DNA of 64,000 bases, taken from the NCBI RefSeq assembly GCF_949987535.1, contig NC_080069.1, positions 47,047,269 through 47,111,268 on the forward strand. The letters run 5' to 3'. The translations under genes were made by a program, and so were the position numbers. The notes beneath the pieces were generated by a model. It was not told the DNA's origin. It was given only the letters and a program-made list of their open reading frames with translations, and searched no databases. Shown here piece after piece: positions 1 through 12,125 of the stretch. The DNA comes from Balaenoptera acutorostrata (Eukaryota > Chordata > Mammalia > Artiodactyla > Balaenopteridae). How positions within the stretch are numbered: position 1 is the stretch's first letter; each line of letters begins with the position of its first letter.

Positions 1-390
1 ATTGCTTTGGCTATTCCAAGTCTTTCCCAGGTGTTCCTATGACTTCATAAAAATTTTAGAATTGATTTTTTCTACTTCTGTAAAAATTGCTGTTGGAATA
101 TTGACAGGGATTGTATTGAATCTATAGCTGGCTTTGGCTACTACAGACATTTTAATGATATTCATTCTTCTGATCCATGAACATGTGATATCTTTCCATT
201 TATTGGTGTCGTCTTCAATTTCTTTCATCACTGTCATAATTTTCAGTGTAGAGATCTTTCATCACCTTGGTTAGATTTACTACTAAGTATTTTATTGTTT
301 TTGATGCTGTTGTAAATGAGATTCTTTCATTTCTTTACTTTTTATATATTTTGCTGTTAGTGTATAGAAATATTATTTAAATCATTGAGG
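1..390 (-). mobile_element. L1 ORF2 fragment, antisense
   Basis: Read on the minus strand this encodes a 66-residue piece of the L1 ORF2 region after the reverse transcriptase (residues DDTNKWKDI, then RRMNIIKMSV). It then matches the familiar L1 string for the palm-to-thumb region upstream. The fragment runs off the left edge, so its 3' end is outside the window. It is heavily mutated and carries no intact frame beyond 66 codons. Class assignment to L1 is safe; the subfamily is not resolved. Confidence 0.85.
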
Positions 391-1984
391 TTGCTGGGAA
401 AGAGAGGAATTTAACCACTAATTATCTTGTATTTCACCAATCCACTGATTATTTACCACTTGCCATAATGATTATTCTGAGAAGAAGCCATTAAAATTAT
501 ACGTATATGCTCAACTTTACAAATGTTTCCATGCCAATTTTAGTTAGGTAGAAATTGCTTTGGATTTGAACACTTATTCCCAGTGGATGTTTATAATTAT
601 TTTGCATGTAAATTTGGTACAAGGAGGTAAATGAAGTAAATTATATCCAGAGGAACAAGACACTGGAGTAGAAGAAATATTTCCCAAATCGATTTGGACT
701 AATAAATGTCAGGAGTGAGTGTCAGGAGTGAGTATCAGGAGTAAAAAGGTGCAGCCAAATAGATACCAAATACTCCCTTTCATTTTTATCTTTTTTTCCT
801 TCCTTCCTTCTTTTCTTCTACCTTTCCGTTATCTTTTTGCCACCCTCCTTTTCAGATAACATTAGAAGTAGGGTGTTTATTGAAGTAGCATAGGTTTCAA
901 ATTCTTCACTTAACTTCCTGACAACAACAAATATAGGAAGATGGGGTCAATCATATTATTGTTAGAAAGAGAGTAACTCACAATTTTCAGTGAAAGCAAA
1001 GATATTTGTGACACCAATCTCTAAAACAATTTTGATTTGTGGGCCTTCATAAGAGAAACTGAAGAATATCTTGAACAGTTTCCTGAATAACATTCTATGG
1101 CTAATACAGTAATGGGTTTTGCATGGCTGCTCTTTACAGTGCCCTTGGATAAAACCCACATTTTAATATTAAACTGCAATTTAGGAAACATGGTTCTTTC
1201 AGTAGGCCAAGTATAAGTTATAATAGTGGACTGCCTTGAAAAAGTATAGATCACAGAAAACACTAACCCACAATGGATGAACCATATATTTCAAATATTT
1301 CCTATAAATAGAATGTCTCTAAACTAAATGTGTCATAAGAGCAGACAGGTGCATTCTGTGACAAGGCCTGGAGTGCTTATACTTGGACTTATAAAAATCA
1401 AAGTCATGATAGTGAACAAATTGAGAGGTTGATATACTTTTGTAACAATTAAGAAGTCTAACCAGCATTTTGCCTTAGTTGGAGGCTTAATCACATAATG
1501 CCTTGTGACATCTGGCATATAATTGCTTTATTCTGTTATTTAATTTTTCATATGTGAGTATCAAATGCACAATGAGAAGAAAACTTCCTGGAGGGCACAT
1601 GCCAAAAATGTTATATATTAAACTCAACCACAGTTTCTTAGTATTATATAATGCTTGATAAATGATACATGATTAAACCAAAGAAAGAAGCTCCATCCTA
1701 GTCAATTAGCTAGGATCACTAGACATAAAAGAATGTTGGCTTATTGGTGCCAGACCTCATAATTTTAAAGTAGTTGTGACATACACATTATAGCTGTTAT
1801 GGACTCTAAGTGACTCAGAAAATGAAAATGGCCACATTTACAATTGCCAAGAGTCCTAAAGATGGGTCAGGGGCTGTACGCCTCATATCACTCTGCCCTA
1901 GCTATTGTGCTATCACAACACATTCCAGAAATCAAACCTATAGCTGCCTTTTGTGTCCATTTGGTTTACAAGTTCAAAAAAATG

Positions 1985-2002
1985 AAAAAAAAAAAAAAAA
2001 AA
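1985..2002 (+). repeat. A18 homopolymer tract
   Basis: Eighteen consecutive A. It could be the poly(A) tail of a retroposed sequence on the plus strand ending here, but I found no matching target-site duplication and do not recognise the roughly 200 bases before it. Confidence 0.7.
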
Positions 2003-3111
2003 GAAAGTGTGAACATAGCTAGACTCTCACCCACAAAAAGAGAACTAAGTTTTTGTCCCTATAAGAGTTGATAGCCAATCTTAATCTATGTATTTGTTCT
2101 AGCCTGGTGTTCATTCCATAACCCAAGCATCTTCACACATACTATGAAAATAAATGAAGACCAACCAAATTTCAGGCCCAGGGAAAGGTCAATTGTCCAA
2201 GATCAGTTGTAAATAGGGACTTAGTTGAGATCTAAGTATAGATTTCTGGATCTGAAAGAATAATTAATCCAAAGGCACAAAACAGAATCTCAGCACTGAA
2301 ATAAGAGAGTACAAGAGAGAAAAAAAAAAATTATCCAGCTAGTCTTGAAAGGAGGTGTCATAATATGATGTGGGATAGCAAAGATGAAATCTTAGTTTAT
2401 TAGGATTGGTAATAGACTGGAACCAAGTGGTAAATATGCCTGAGGTATTTTACTGAAAATACAAGGAGGGATCCTTTCCTTTGGCTCTTGACATCAAATA
2501 AGGGATGGATGGTGAACACATCATGGATGTTCATAAAGAGGCTGCTGTCTAAGTGCTTTCAGACATAGTCAAACATAAAGAAGATCTTCCTATGTGCAAG
2601 CTACATGAGGACTTTTAGGGAATAGGGTGCATAGATCATACAGGTAGATACAGACAATGAGATGAATAGCAGCAGACTCTGAAATTAGTGTTTGCAAGCC
2701 CTGCAATAAAGCTAAATAAGGGTCATAGCATTGCTTTATTTGACATACATATTCAGATTACTATTCAATGCTTTTTGTTGTTGCTATTTAGCAGGTGTTT
2801 TATTTATTTGTGTGTTTTTCTCTAACAGCTACATATTTATGTGGAAGAAGCAATCTAATAATCTCAATCAATCTCTCAATTTATCACTCCACTAAAGGGG
2901 AAAGAGAGATGTAAAGTTATGAAAATGAATCAACATATTCTTAATATTCTTACTGTTATCCAAGGTTGTAGAATATTGTAGAACTTTTTAGATCAGATGG
3001 CTGAAGAGCAGAGTGAACAACGAGATGTGGAAGCTTTGATGAAAGATGTAAGGGACTGAACAAGAGGACTGTGTTTATGTATATTTTAAGTACAACGTTC
3101 AAGTTTAAAAA

Positions 3112-3135
3112 TATGTCCCACTTTAATGGGACATA
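3112..3135. repeat. Perfect hairpin, 9-bp arms
   Basis: The arms TATGTCCCA and TGGGACATA are exact inverted copies around the 6-base loop CTTTAA. Nothing nearby suggests a transcript that uses it, so it may be chance. Confidence 0.8.
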
Positions 3136-3270
3136 AAGTGTTTAATTTCAATCCATCCAATGAAGACACTTATTTTTCTCAATGTTAAACCATAAGAGCT
3201 ATTTTTAAAAATGAGGCTGCTTGGCTGGGGATAATCTTAGTCCAGTCCCTTATCTCTGGGCAAGTTTTCA

Positions 3271-3291
3271 TTAAGACCTTTCTGGTCTTAA
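3271..3291. repeat. Perfect hairpin, 8-bp arms
   Basis: TTAAGACC and GGTCTTAA flank the 5-base loop TTTCT. It lies 135 bases after another perfect hairpin. No function can be assigned. Confidence 0.75.
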
Positions 3292-3700
3292 ATAAAAGAT
3301 GTCTGCCCTATAAACAGATAAAATCAATGAATGCTTTGTGATATATAGTCACAAAGAACATCTTTGTATATATTACTTGGTTTTTCTATCTTGAAAGATA
3401 TAGCAAAAATCAGAATACTAATCACAGTCTCATCTGATCTAAAGTACTACACAAGAAGTAAAATTTTATGACATCTCTCAGAAATGTCTTCTTCATGGGA
3501 AAATCTAGAAATTTTATTACATTCATTTTTCTTTGGTGAAATTTAGTCAGCAGAATGGTCAGTATGACTAGTGCATTGATTCTGCTTGTTCTAACATAAT
3601 GGCAACAAGTGTTACTGACACAAGGAGAAGTTAGTAAGAATGGAACTGCCCAAATATCTTACTTTAGACAGTGGATTCATCCATAAAAATAATGACATTA

Positions 3701-3845
3701 TATAGTGTAAAGAATATGAATTTACAATCAATCAGCAATACTGGGTTTAAACTCTGTTTCTGACACTAACTAGCTTAGTGATGTTGGTCAAGTCAACTGA
3801 ACCCTTTTGCTCACCTAGTAAAATGCTAGGGTTAATCTAACACAA
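3701..3845 (+). mobile_element. MIR SINE, sense
   Basis: It follows the MIR order: CTGGGTTTAAACTCTG (tRNA-related part), then a degenerate form of the MIR core (CACTAACTAGCTTAGTGATG, GTCAAGT), then a CTAGTAAAATG piece equivalent to the CTGTAAAATGGG box. Divergence is high, as usual for this ancient mammal-wide SINE. There is no intact pol III promoter. Confidence 0.75.
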
Positions 3846-3905
3846 TCAGGTTTCTTTTCCACCCTTAATATTGAAATTGTAGGGCTTTTATTAAAATTAG
3901 ACATT

Positions 3906-4080
3906 TAAATTTTAAAATGTTTTGTTCTAATTCTGTGAAAAATGCTATTGGTAATTTGATACAGATTGCACTGAATCTGTAGATTACTTTGGGTAGTATA
4001 GTCATTTTGACAATATTGATTCTTTGAATTCAAGAACATGGTATATCTCGCCATCTGTGTGTGTCATCTTTGATTTCTGA
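3906..4080 (-). mobile_element. Inverted 5' segment of a truncated L1
   Basis: This is L1 ORF2 sequence on the minus strand (the part with the MTVLPK-like region and the following KL-P-AFF block). It is joined head-on to plus-strand L1 sequence that follows it directly in the element. The 13-bp repeat AAAATTAGACATT at 3893-3905 recurs at 5681-5693. The inverted and direct parts therefore form one insertion, the arrangement produced by twin priming during target-primed reverse transcription. Confidence 0.9.
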
Positions 4081-5345
4081 AACAGCCAAAGCAATCTTGA
4101 AATAGAAAAACAGAGCTGGACAATCAGGTGCCCTGACTTCAGACTATACTACAAAGCTACAATAATCAAAACAGTATGGTACTGGCACAAAAACAGAAAT
4201 ATAGATCAATGGAACAGGATAGAAAGTCCAGAGATAAAACCATGCACCTATGGTCACCTAATCTATGACAAAGGAGGGAAGGATATACAATGGAGAAAAG
4301 ACAGTCTCTTCAGTAAGTGGTGCTGCGGTAAGTGGTGCTGGGAAAACTGGACAGCTACATGTAAAAGAATGAAATTAGAACACTCCCTAACACCATACAC
4401 AAAAATAAACTCAAAATGGATTAAAGACCTAAATGTAAGACTGGATATTATAAAACTCCTAGAGGAAAACATAGAACACTCTCTGACATAAACCACAGCA
4501 AGAGCTTTTTTGATCCACCTCCTAGAGTAATGAAAATAAAAACAAAAGTAAACAAATGGTACCTAATTAAACCTAAAACCTTTTTTGCACAGTAAAGGAA
4601 ACCATAAACAAAATGAAAAGACAACCTACAGAATGGAGAAAATATTTGCAAATGAAGCAACTGACAAGGAATTAATCTTCAAAATATACAAACCACTCAT
4701 GCAGCTCAATATCAAAAAAACAAGCAACCTAATTAAAAAATGGGTAAAAGATCTAAATAGACATTTCTCCAAAGAAGACATACAAATGACCAAGAGGCAC
4801 ATGAAAAGGAGCTCAGCATCACTAATTATTAGAGAAATGCAAATCAAAACTATAATGAAGTATCATCTCACACCAGTCAGAATGGCCATCATCAAAAAAT
4901 CTACAAACAAATGCTGGAGAGTGGAGAAAAGAGACCCCCCCCCCTACACTGTTGGTGGGAATGTAAATTGGTACAGCCACTATAGAGAACAGTATGGAGG
5001 TTCCTTATAAAACTAAAAATTGAGCTATCATATGATCCAGCAATCCCACCCCTGGGCATATATCCAGAGAAAACCAGAATTCAAAAAGACATATGTACCC
5101 CAGTGTTCACTGCAGCACTATTTACCATAGTCACGACATTGAAGCAACCTAAATGTCCATCAATGGAGGAATGGATAATGAAGATGTGGTACATATATAC
5201 AATGGAATATTACTCAGCCATAAAAAAGAATGAAATAATGCCATTTGCAGTGACATGGATGGACTTAGAGATTGTCATACCAAGTGAAGTAAGTCAGACA
5301 GAGAAATACAAATATCATATGATATCACTTATATGTGGAATCTAA
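4081..5345 (+). pseudogene. L1 ORF2 C-terminal remnant
   Basis: Translated pieces are clear L1 ORF2 C-terminus. One open stretch at 4585-5010 (141 codons) includes [33 protein letters not shown] and [15 protein letters not shown] second at 5103-5345 includes FTAALFTIVTTLKQPKCPS, YYSAIKKNE and MDLEIVIPSEVSQTEKYKY. The cysteine motif region near 4912-4950 is damaged: a C-tract at 4937-4945 shifts the frame and the expected second cysteine is lost. The reverse transcriptase core and endonuclease are absent because the insertion is 5' truncated. It is a dead fragment, and I infer no expression. Confidence 0.88.
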
Positions 5346-5680
5346 AAAAAAAATGGTACAAATGAACCTGTTTACAAAACAGAAATAGAGTCACAGATGT
5401 AGAAAACAAACTTATAGTTACCAAGGGGGAAAGGGGGAGGGGAGGGATAACCTGGGAGATTAGGATTGACATATTCACACTACTATCTATAGAATAGATA
5501 ACTAATAAGAACCTACTGTATAGCACAGGGAACTCCACTCAATACTCTGTAATGACCTACATGGGAACAGAATCTAAAAAAGAGTGGATATATGTATATG
5601 TATAACTGATTCACTTTGCTGTACAGGAGAAAGTAAAACAACATTGTAAATCAACTATACTCCAATAAAAATTAATTTAA
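4081..5680 (+). mobile_element. L1, 5'-truncated and 5'-inverted, 3' segment
   Basis: It starts at the ORF2 motif encoding AKAILK, runs through the ORF2 C-terminus and the 3'UTR (CCTACTGTATAGCACAGGGA, then ACTCCAATAAAAATTAAT) and ends in a short A-rich tail. With the inverted segment upstream it forms a 1775-bp insertion bounded by a perfect 13-bp duplication, AAAATTAGACATT. The intact duplication suggests a moderately recent event. Nothing codes for a working protein. Confidence 0.92.
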
Positions 5681-5829
5681 AAAATTAGACATTAAAAACC
5701 AAAATTGCTCCAAAAGAGGGTTGAACTGAGTTGAACATTCAAATGAATCATATTAAAAGGCACTACCACCTTGTGAGTTCAAACATGTTACAGATTTTTT
5801 CATCACACAACTATTACAAGAATAAAAGG

Positions 5830-6010
5830 CAATAAACAATTGGTAAGTTCCTAATCTGTATCAAGAACTTGGTAAAAACTCTTATTTTCATTTTTATAAA
5901 TTCTATATGACAATCAAATGAGAGTGCTATCAATATCCACATATCAAGTATAGGAAAACTGAGGAACAGAGTGTTTAAATAATTTTCTCAGTCATATAAA
6001 TATTCATGAA
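5830..6010 (-). mobile_element. MIR SINE, antisense
   Basis: The antisense MIR core is visible as GAAAACTGAGGAACAGAGTG followed by a degraded AAGTAACTT-like and CAGTCATAT part. It is strongly diverged and the ends are approximate. Confidence 0.55.
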
Positions 6011-7290
6011 GAATATAATAGTGATACAACTTATTCTTTTATGAATATTGCAATAGTACCGACTACTAAGTTTCCATAATCTGCCCTAAGGAACCAGTGC
6101 AGCCTTGGTGGATTTTACCTCTACTTTGTCAGTTTTACATTCCTATATTTCTACAGAGTCTCCATCTCTCCTCTTCCTATACCTTTCTATATTTTGTGAC
6201 TTGAATTCCTATGGTCTCCACAAGGAAAATTCAAATTATTCCCACCAAGATAACTACAACATACAACAAAGTTCAGTTTAAGCATTTAGCCAATTAAGTT
6301 ATTTTTGTTTCAGCAGACTAAATCATGTTGCTAAGTATCTTGCATATGATAGTCATTTAATAAACACTTTTTAAAATATAACTGGAGGAATAAATATGAC
6401 AGGATGCAGTTACAGACCTCATTGGTACACTTCATTATTCTTTAACTACACTGAAACCAGAATTCAACTCTAATATTTATCATTTAAATCTGTGTCTATA
6501 ATAAATAATTAAGAGTGCTAGAAGACAGAACACTTCTGTAGTTCAGCTAGGTTACACAGGCTACTGATCAAAAATAAACCTGTTTCTAAAATAAAGCAGC
6601 CAAACCCACATTCCTATAATTGGAAGATTTTTCTTTTTTCTTTTCAAATAAATTATCTAGATAACTGTCTCAGCATTATTCTTTTCTTTCTTTGTAAAAA
6701 TGCAAACTAAATGTAAGTCTGACTCACCACTCCTATTTTCAGTTAATCTGCATGATACTTCTACACATTATCCTTCCTAAGTAATTTTCACCTTAAAATA
6801 CTACCTATTTGTTACTATTATTTAGGAAGTTGTGTTGTGTAATTATAGCATTGCATTGGAAAGAAAGTCTACAAAGCTGAGTTCATAAAATATTCTTTAC
6901 AATGACACAAAATATTTCTATCTAGTTTTTTTTGAATTTTTAAAAATTTTCATTTTCTGAAATTTCAATAGTATCTCATTTTTTTTTCAATAGATTCCAC
7001 CTGATTTGGCATAATTCTGACCTCAGAGAGCAAGTACAAGATTACATTATAAATAAAAGATCATGACAATAAAGCTCTGCTGGTACTTGATTTGGGTCAA
7101 GGCTAAGCTGCCCAAAATATATTTCATAATATTACAGATTTAAGTGTATTCACAAATATTTCAAATTTTCAAGAATTACAATTTGAGGCTATAATAAAAG
7201 AAAATATCTCTGCAAATTGAAATATTTAAATATTGATGTTCATTTATTCAACAATTATTTCTTGATCATCTCCACTAAAATGGTGATATA
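6011..7290. other. No recognised gene or repeat
   Basis: AT-rich unique-looking sequence. No frame longer than about 60 codons, no splice-flanked candidate exon and no nameable repeat are visible. Confidence 0.5.
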
Positions 7291-7445
7291 GAACCCAGCC
7301 TCTATCTCCCTACAAAGATCAAGAACACTTTACCCAGCAAAGTTGTCCATCATCAATGAATGTAAACAAGACTTTCTTAACAAACAAGCTGAGTTAACCA
7401 CTACTAAGCGTACCTTATAAAAAATGCTCAAAGGAGTTCTTCAAG

Positions 7446-7506
7446 GTGAAATGAATAGAAGCTAATTAGTAACATGTGAAATGAATAGAAGCTAATTAAG
7501 TAACAT
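7446..7506 (+). repeat. Tandem duplication, 2 x 30 bp
   Basis: Unit 1 (7446-7475) begins GTGAAATGAATAGAAGCTAA. It is repeated at 7476-7506 with one extra A. It lies within the ORF1-ORF2 spacer of the L1 and looks like a local replication slip after insertion. Confidence 0.9.
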
Positions 7507-7859
7507 GAAAATATACAACAAACTGGTAAAGGTAAGCATATAGTCAGATTCAGAATACACTAATACTGTAATATAGGGTTGTGTTAACTACTTTAGTATA
7601 AATATTAAAGAACAGAAGTATTATATATAGCTATAGCTGCAATAATTTGTTAAGGAATGCACAATATTAAATGATGTAAATTGTGACACCAGAAATGTAA
7701 AAGGGCAGGGAAGTAAAAGAGAGGAGTAGATTCATACAAGATAAAGAGAAGGGAATCAAAGCATACTACTACAGAAAATCATCAATTCAGAAAGGAAGGC
7801 ATCAAGAGAGATTAAAAGGAACAGGGAACTAACTTCCAGCCAGAAAACAAATAATAAGA

Positions 7860-10800
7860 TGGCAGTAGTAAGTCCTTACCAATTAATAATTACTCTAAAT
7901 GTAAATAGATTGAATTATCTAATCAAAATATATGGAGTGGCTAGGTAGATTAAAAAACCATGAACCAACTATATGCAGACTCACATAAGTTTTAAGAATA
8001 CATGTTGGCTCAAAGTGAATAGATGGAATAAAGATACACATGAGAAAGTAGAAACCAAAAAATAAAAAGGGGTAGCTATACTTACATCAGAAAAAATGGA
8101 CTTTAAGCCTAAAAAAGGAAACAGGACACAAGGAAGTTCATTATATTATGATAAGGAGGTCAGTTTATCAAGAAGATACAACAATCATAAAAATATGCAC
8201 CCAATATTGAAGCACCTAATTATATTAGGCAAATGGTAAAAGATCTGAAGGGAGAAGCAGACAATAAAATAACAGTAGGAAACTTCAATTATCTACTTTC
8301 AATAGTGAATAGAGCAAACAGACAGGAAATCAACAAGGTAAAATTGGACTTGAAACATACTTTAGATCAAATCTACCTAACACACAAACAGAAAACATTC
8401 CACCTGACAGCAGCAGAATACACATTCTTTCAAGTGCACACAGAACATTCTCCAGGATAGATCATATGACAGGTCACAAAACAGGTCTTCACAAATTTAA
8501 GTAGACTGAAATCATACCATGTATCTTTTCCAATCATGATGGTATGAAACAAGAAATCATTAACAGGAGGAAAGCTGGAAAATTCACGAATAAGTAAAAG
8601 TTAAACAACATAGTCCTGAACAATCAATGACTCAAAAGTGGGAAATCAAAAATATGAAATAAAAAATGGAAGCACAACATACCAAAACCTATGGAATGCT
8701 GCAAAAACAGCTGTAAGAGAAAAGCTTATAATGATAAACAGTTACATTAGGAAAAAAGAAATCTCAAACAACCTAACTTTATACCTCAAGTAACTAAAGA
8801 AAAAATATCAACAAACTAAACCCATAGCTAGTAGAAGGAAGAAAATAACAAAAATTAGAGCAGAAATAAATTAAATAGAGACCAAAAAAAAAAAAAAAAC
8901 CAAAACAATAGAAAAGATCAGTGAAACTAAGAAGTGGTACTTTGAAAAGATAAACAAAGTTGACAAACTTAGCTAGACTAAGAAAAAAAGAGAAGATGCA
9001 AAAGTTAAAATCAGAAATAAGAGAAGACATTATAACTGATACCACAGAAATACACAGACTACAATGAACAACTATATACCAATAAATTGGATAACTTAGA
9101 AAAATTGATAAATTCCTAGAAAAATACAACCTGTTAAAACTGAACCATGACAAAATAGAAAATCTGAACAAACCAATAAGGAGTAAAGAGATTGAAACAG
9201 TAATCAAAACCTCCCAATGCAGAAAAGTTCAGGACAAGATGGTTTCACTGGTGAATTCTACCCCTTTAAGAAGAATTATTGCTAGCCCTTCTTAAAATCT
9301 TCCAAGATTTGAATACTTCCAAACTCATTTTATGAGGCCAACATTACCCTAATACAAAAGCCAAATAAGGAAACTCAAGAAAGGAAAACTACAGACCAGT
9401 ATCAGTGATCCCTGATGAATATAGATGCGAAAATCTCAACAAACTATTAGATACCAAATTCAATAGCACATCAAATGTATAATATACCATAAACAAGTGG
9501 GATATATCCCTGGAATGCAAGGATGGTTCAACATATAAAATCAACTAATGTGATAGACCATATTAATAGAATTTTAAAAATCATATGATCATATCAAAAG
9601 ATGACAAAAACACACTTGACAAAATACAAAATCATTTCATGATAAGAATGCTCAACATATTGGTCATAGAAGGAACATACCCCAAGACAATATAGGACAC
9701 ACCCACAGCCAACATCATACTGAACAGTGAAAGTTTAAAAACTTTTCCTTTAAGATCTGGAATATGACAAGGATGCCCACTCTTACTACACCTACTTAAC
9801 GTAGTACTGGAAGTCTTAGCTACAGGAATCAGGCAAGAATATGAAATAAGAAGCCTCCAAATAGTAAAGGAAGAGTAAAATTGTCTTTGTTTGCTGATGA
9901 TATGATCTTATCTGTAGAAAATCCTAACGACTCCACAAAAAACTTGCTAGAATAAATTAACAAATTCAGTAAAGTTGCAGAATACAAAATCAACAAATCA
10001 ATCATGATCCTATACACTAACAACAAATCATTCGAAATAGAAATAAAGAAAACTACCCCATTCACAACAGCATCAAAAAGAGTAAAGTATTTGGGAATAA
10101 ATTTAACCAAGGAGGTAAAAATCTATATGATGAAACCTACAAGACTTTGATGAAACAAATTGAAGAAGACACAAACAAATGGAAAGATATTATGTGTTCA
10201 TGAATGAGAGGAACTAATATGATTAAAATGTCTGTTGTATCCAAATCCATCTATAGATTCCATGTAATCCTTTTCAAAATTACAATGCCACTTTTCACAG
10301 AAATATAAAAATTTAACCTATAATGTGTATGGAAACACAGAAGACTCCAAATATCCCAAGCAATGCTGAGAAGAAGACTGAAGGTGGAGGCATCACACTT
10401 TCTCTTTTCAAACTATACTACAACACCATGGTAATCAACACAGTATGGCACTGGCATAAAAATACACACATACACCAAGGAAACAAAATAGAGAGCCCAG
10501 AAATAAACCCTCACATATATTGTCAACTAATATTTGACAAGGGAACCAAGAATACTTAACAGAGAAAATATAATTATTTTCATTAATGATTGGAAAACTG
10601 GATAACCACATGCAGAAAAATGAAAGTGGATCCTTACCTTACACCATACACAAAAATCAATTCAAAATGGATTAAAGACAAACATAAGAACTGAAACCCT
10701 AAATCTCCTGGAAGAAAATGTAGAAGAAAATATCTTTTACATTGGTCTTAGCAATGATTTTTTTGGATATAACATCAAAAGTACAAACAATAACAACAAA

Positions 10801-11760
10801 AATAATAAATGGGGCTACATCAAACTGAAAAGGCTCTGCACAGCAAAATAAACAATTATCAAAATGAAAAGGTAACCTACAGAATGGGAGAAAATATTTA
10901 CAAATCATATCTCTGATAAAATGTTAATATCCAAAACATATAAAGAACTCATACAATTCAATAGCAAAAAAAAAAAAACCCCAAAACAAAAACACACCCA
11001 AAAGATCCAATTATAAATGTCCAGAGTAACTAAATAGGCATTTTTCCAAAGAATACATACAAATGACCAACAGGTACATGAAAACATACTCAAAATACTA
11101 ATCATCAGGGAATGCAAATCAAAACCACAATGAAACATCATCTCATACCTATTAGAATGGCTATCACGAAAAAGATAAGAGGCGAGTATTGGTGAGGATG
11201 TGTGGGATGTGGAGAAGAAGAATCCCTTGTGCACTATTGGTGGGAACGTTAACTGGTACATTCATTATGGAAAACAGTATCAAGTTTTCTCAAGAAGTCA
11301 AAAATAGAACTACCATATGATCCAGCAACTCTAATTCTAGTTATAATCTCTAGTTAACAGAATCATTATCTCGAAGAGATATCCATACTCCTATGTTCAC
11401 GGCAGTATTATTATTCAATAGGCAAGGTCTGGATACTACCTATGAGTCCATCGATGGATACATAAAGAAAGAAAACGAGGTGTGTGTATACATATATATA
11501 TATATATATACATATATATGTGTGTGTGTATATATATATACACATATATATGTATATATATATACACACACATACACACAGACACACACACACACACACA
11601 CGTACATATACACACGCAATGAAATATTATTCAGCCTTGTAAAACAAGGAAATCCTATTATTTGTGACAACGTGGATGACTCTGGAAGGCATTATGCTAA
11701 ATGAAACAAGCCAGACAGAGAAGGACAAGTGCATGGTATAACTTATATGTGAAATCTCAA
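7860..11760 (+). pseudogene. L1 ORF2 remnant, many stops
   Basis: Pieces of every ORF2 region can be read in order. The start equivalent is GTAAGTCCTTACCAATTAAT. Part of the endonuclease follows (open stretch 8233-8460 with VGNFNYLLS and YTFFQVHTEHS), then the finger and palm parts, the FADD catalytic motif region of the reverse transcriptase near 9890-9905 (CTTTGTTTGCTGATGATATG), and the C-terminal part after 10320. Frames break every 50-100 codons. The open frames on the opposite strand (up to 137 codons at 8794-9207) are shadows of this AT-rich sequence and not genes. Confidence 0.85.
11481..11617. repeat. Compound (TG)n(TA)n(CA)n microsatellite
   Basis: TG, TA and CA runs alternate, with near-palindromic TATATACATATATATG blocks. 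It interrupts the 3' part of an L1 ORF2: the sequence before it matches the GAGTCCATCGATGGATACAT region and the sequence after it matches GCAATGAAATATTATTCAGC. The repeat therefore expanded inside the L1. Confidence 0.95.
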
Positions 11761-12125
11761 AGAGCCAAACTCATAGAAACAGAGAGTATAGTGATGATTA
11801 GCAAGGGCTTCAAGGTGGGGGAAAGGGGAAGATATTGGTGAAAGGGTACAAACTTCCAAGTATAAGATGAATAAGTTCTGAGGCTTTAATGTACAGCATG
11901 GTGATTATAGTTAATTGTACTGTATTATATACTTGAAAGTTGCTAAGAGAATAGATCTTAAATATTCTCACCACACACGAAAATAGGTAATTATGTGATG
12001 TGATGGAGGTGTTAGCTAATGCTATGGTGGTAATTATTTTGCAATATATAAATGTATCAAATCAACACATACACCTTAAACTTACACAGGGTTATATGTC
12101 ACTGATATATAAATAAAGCTTGGAA

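Larger units (their letters stand above)
391..3700. other. No recognised gene or repeat
   Basis: AT-rich sequence without a convincing exon or a repeat I can name. It holds a pyrimidine-rich stretch near 775-835 (TTCC and CTTT runs), a run of 18 A at 1985-2002 and two small hairpins near 3.1-3.3 kb. The open frames here (up to 80 codons) show no recognisable protein and are what AT-rich noncoding DNA gives by chance. Confidence 0.5.
7291..12125 (+). mobile_element. L1 (L1MA-like), 5' truncated, decayed
   Basis: The end of ORF1 (GGAGTTCTTCAAGGTGAAAT at about 7433), the inter-ORF spacer, ORF2 from about 7860 and a 3'UTR ending AAATAAAGCTTGG near 12115 follow in order. The 3'UTR has the older eutherian form (GTGATTATAGTTAATTGTAC and GGTAATTATTTTGCAATATA), unlike the CTCCAATAAA ends elsewhere in the window. 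This suggests an older L1MA-type copy. It carries an internal duplication at 7446-7506 and a long TA/CA microsatellite at 11481-11617. No target-site duplication was found. Confidence 0.88.

Noticed and set aside
1800..2002. Retrocopy ending in the A18 tract
   Set aside because: No target-site duplication was found and the sequence before the tract matches nothing I recognise.
8794..9207. 137-codon minus-strand hydrophobic frame resembling a membrane protein
   Set aside because: It is antisense to decayed L1 ORF2. Phenylalanine, leucine and serine come from the complement of A-rich codons.
11481..11617. Replication origin or matrix attachment signal from the TA-rich palindromic tract
   Set aside because: Simple slippage of a microsatellite explains it. 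No other origin or attachment feature is present.
11393..11704. Frame with long Tyr-Ile and Thr-His repeats
   Set aside because: It is the translation of a TA/CA microsatellite inside an L1.
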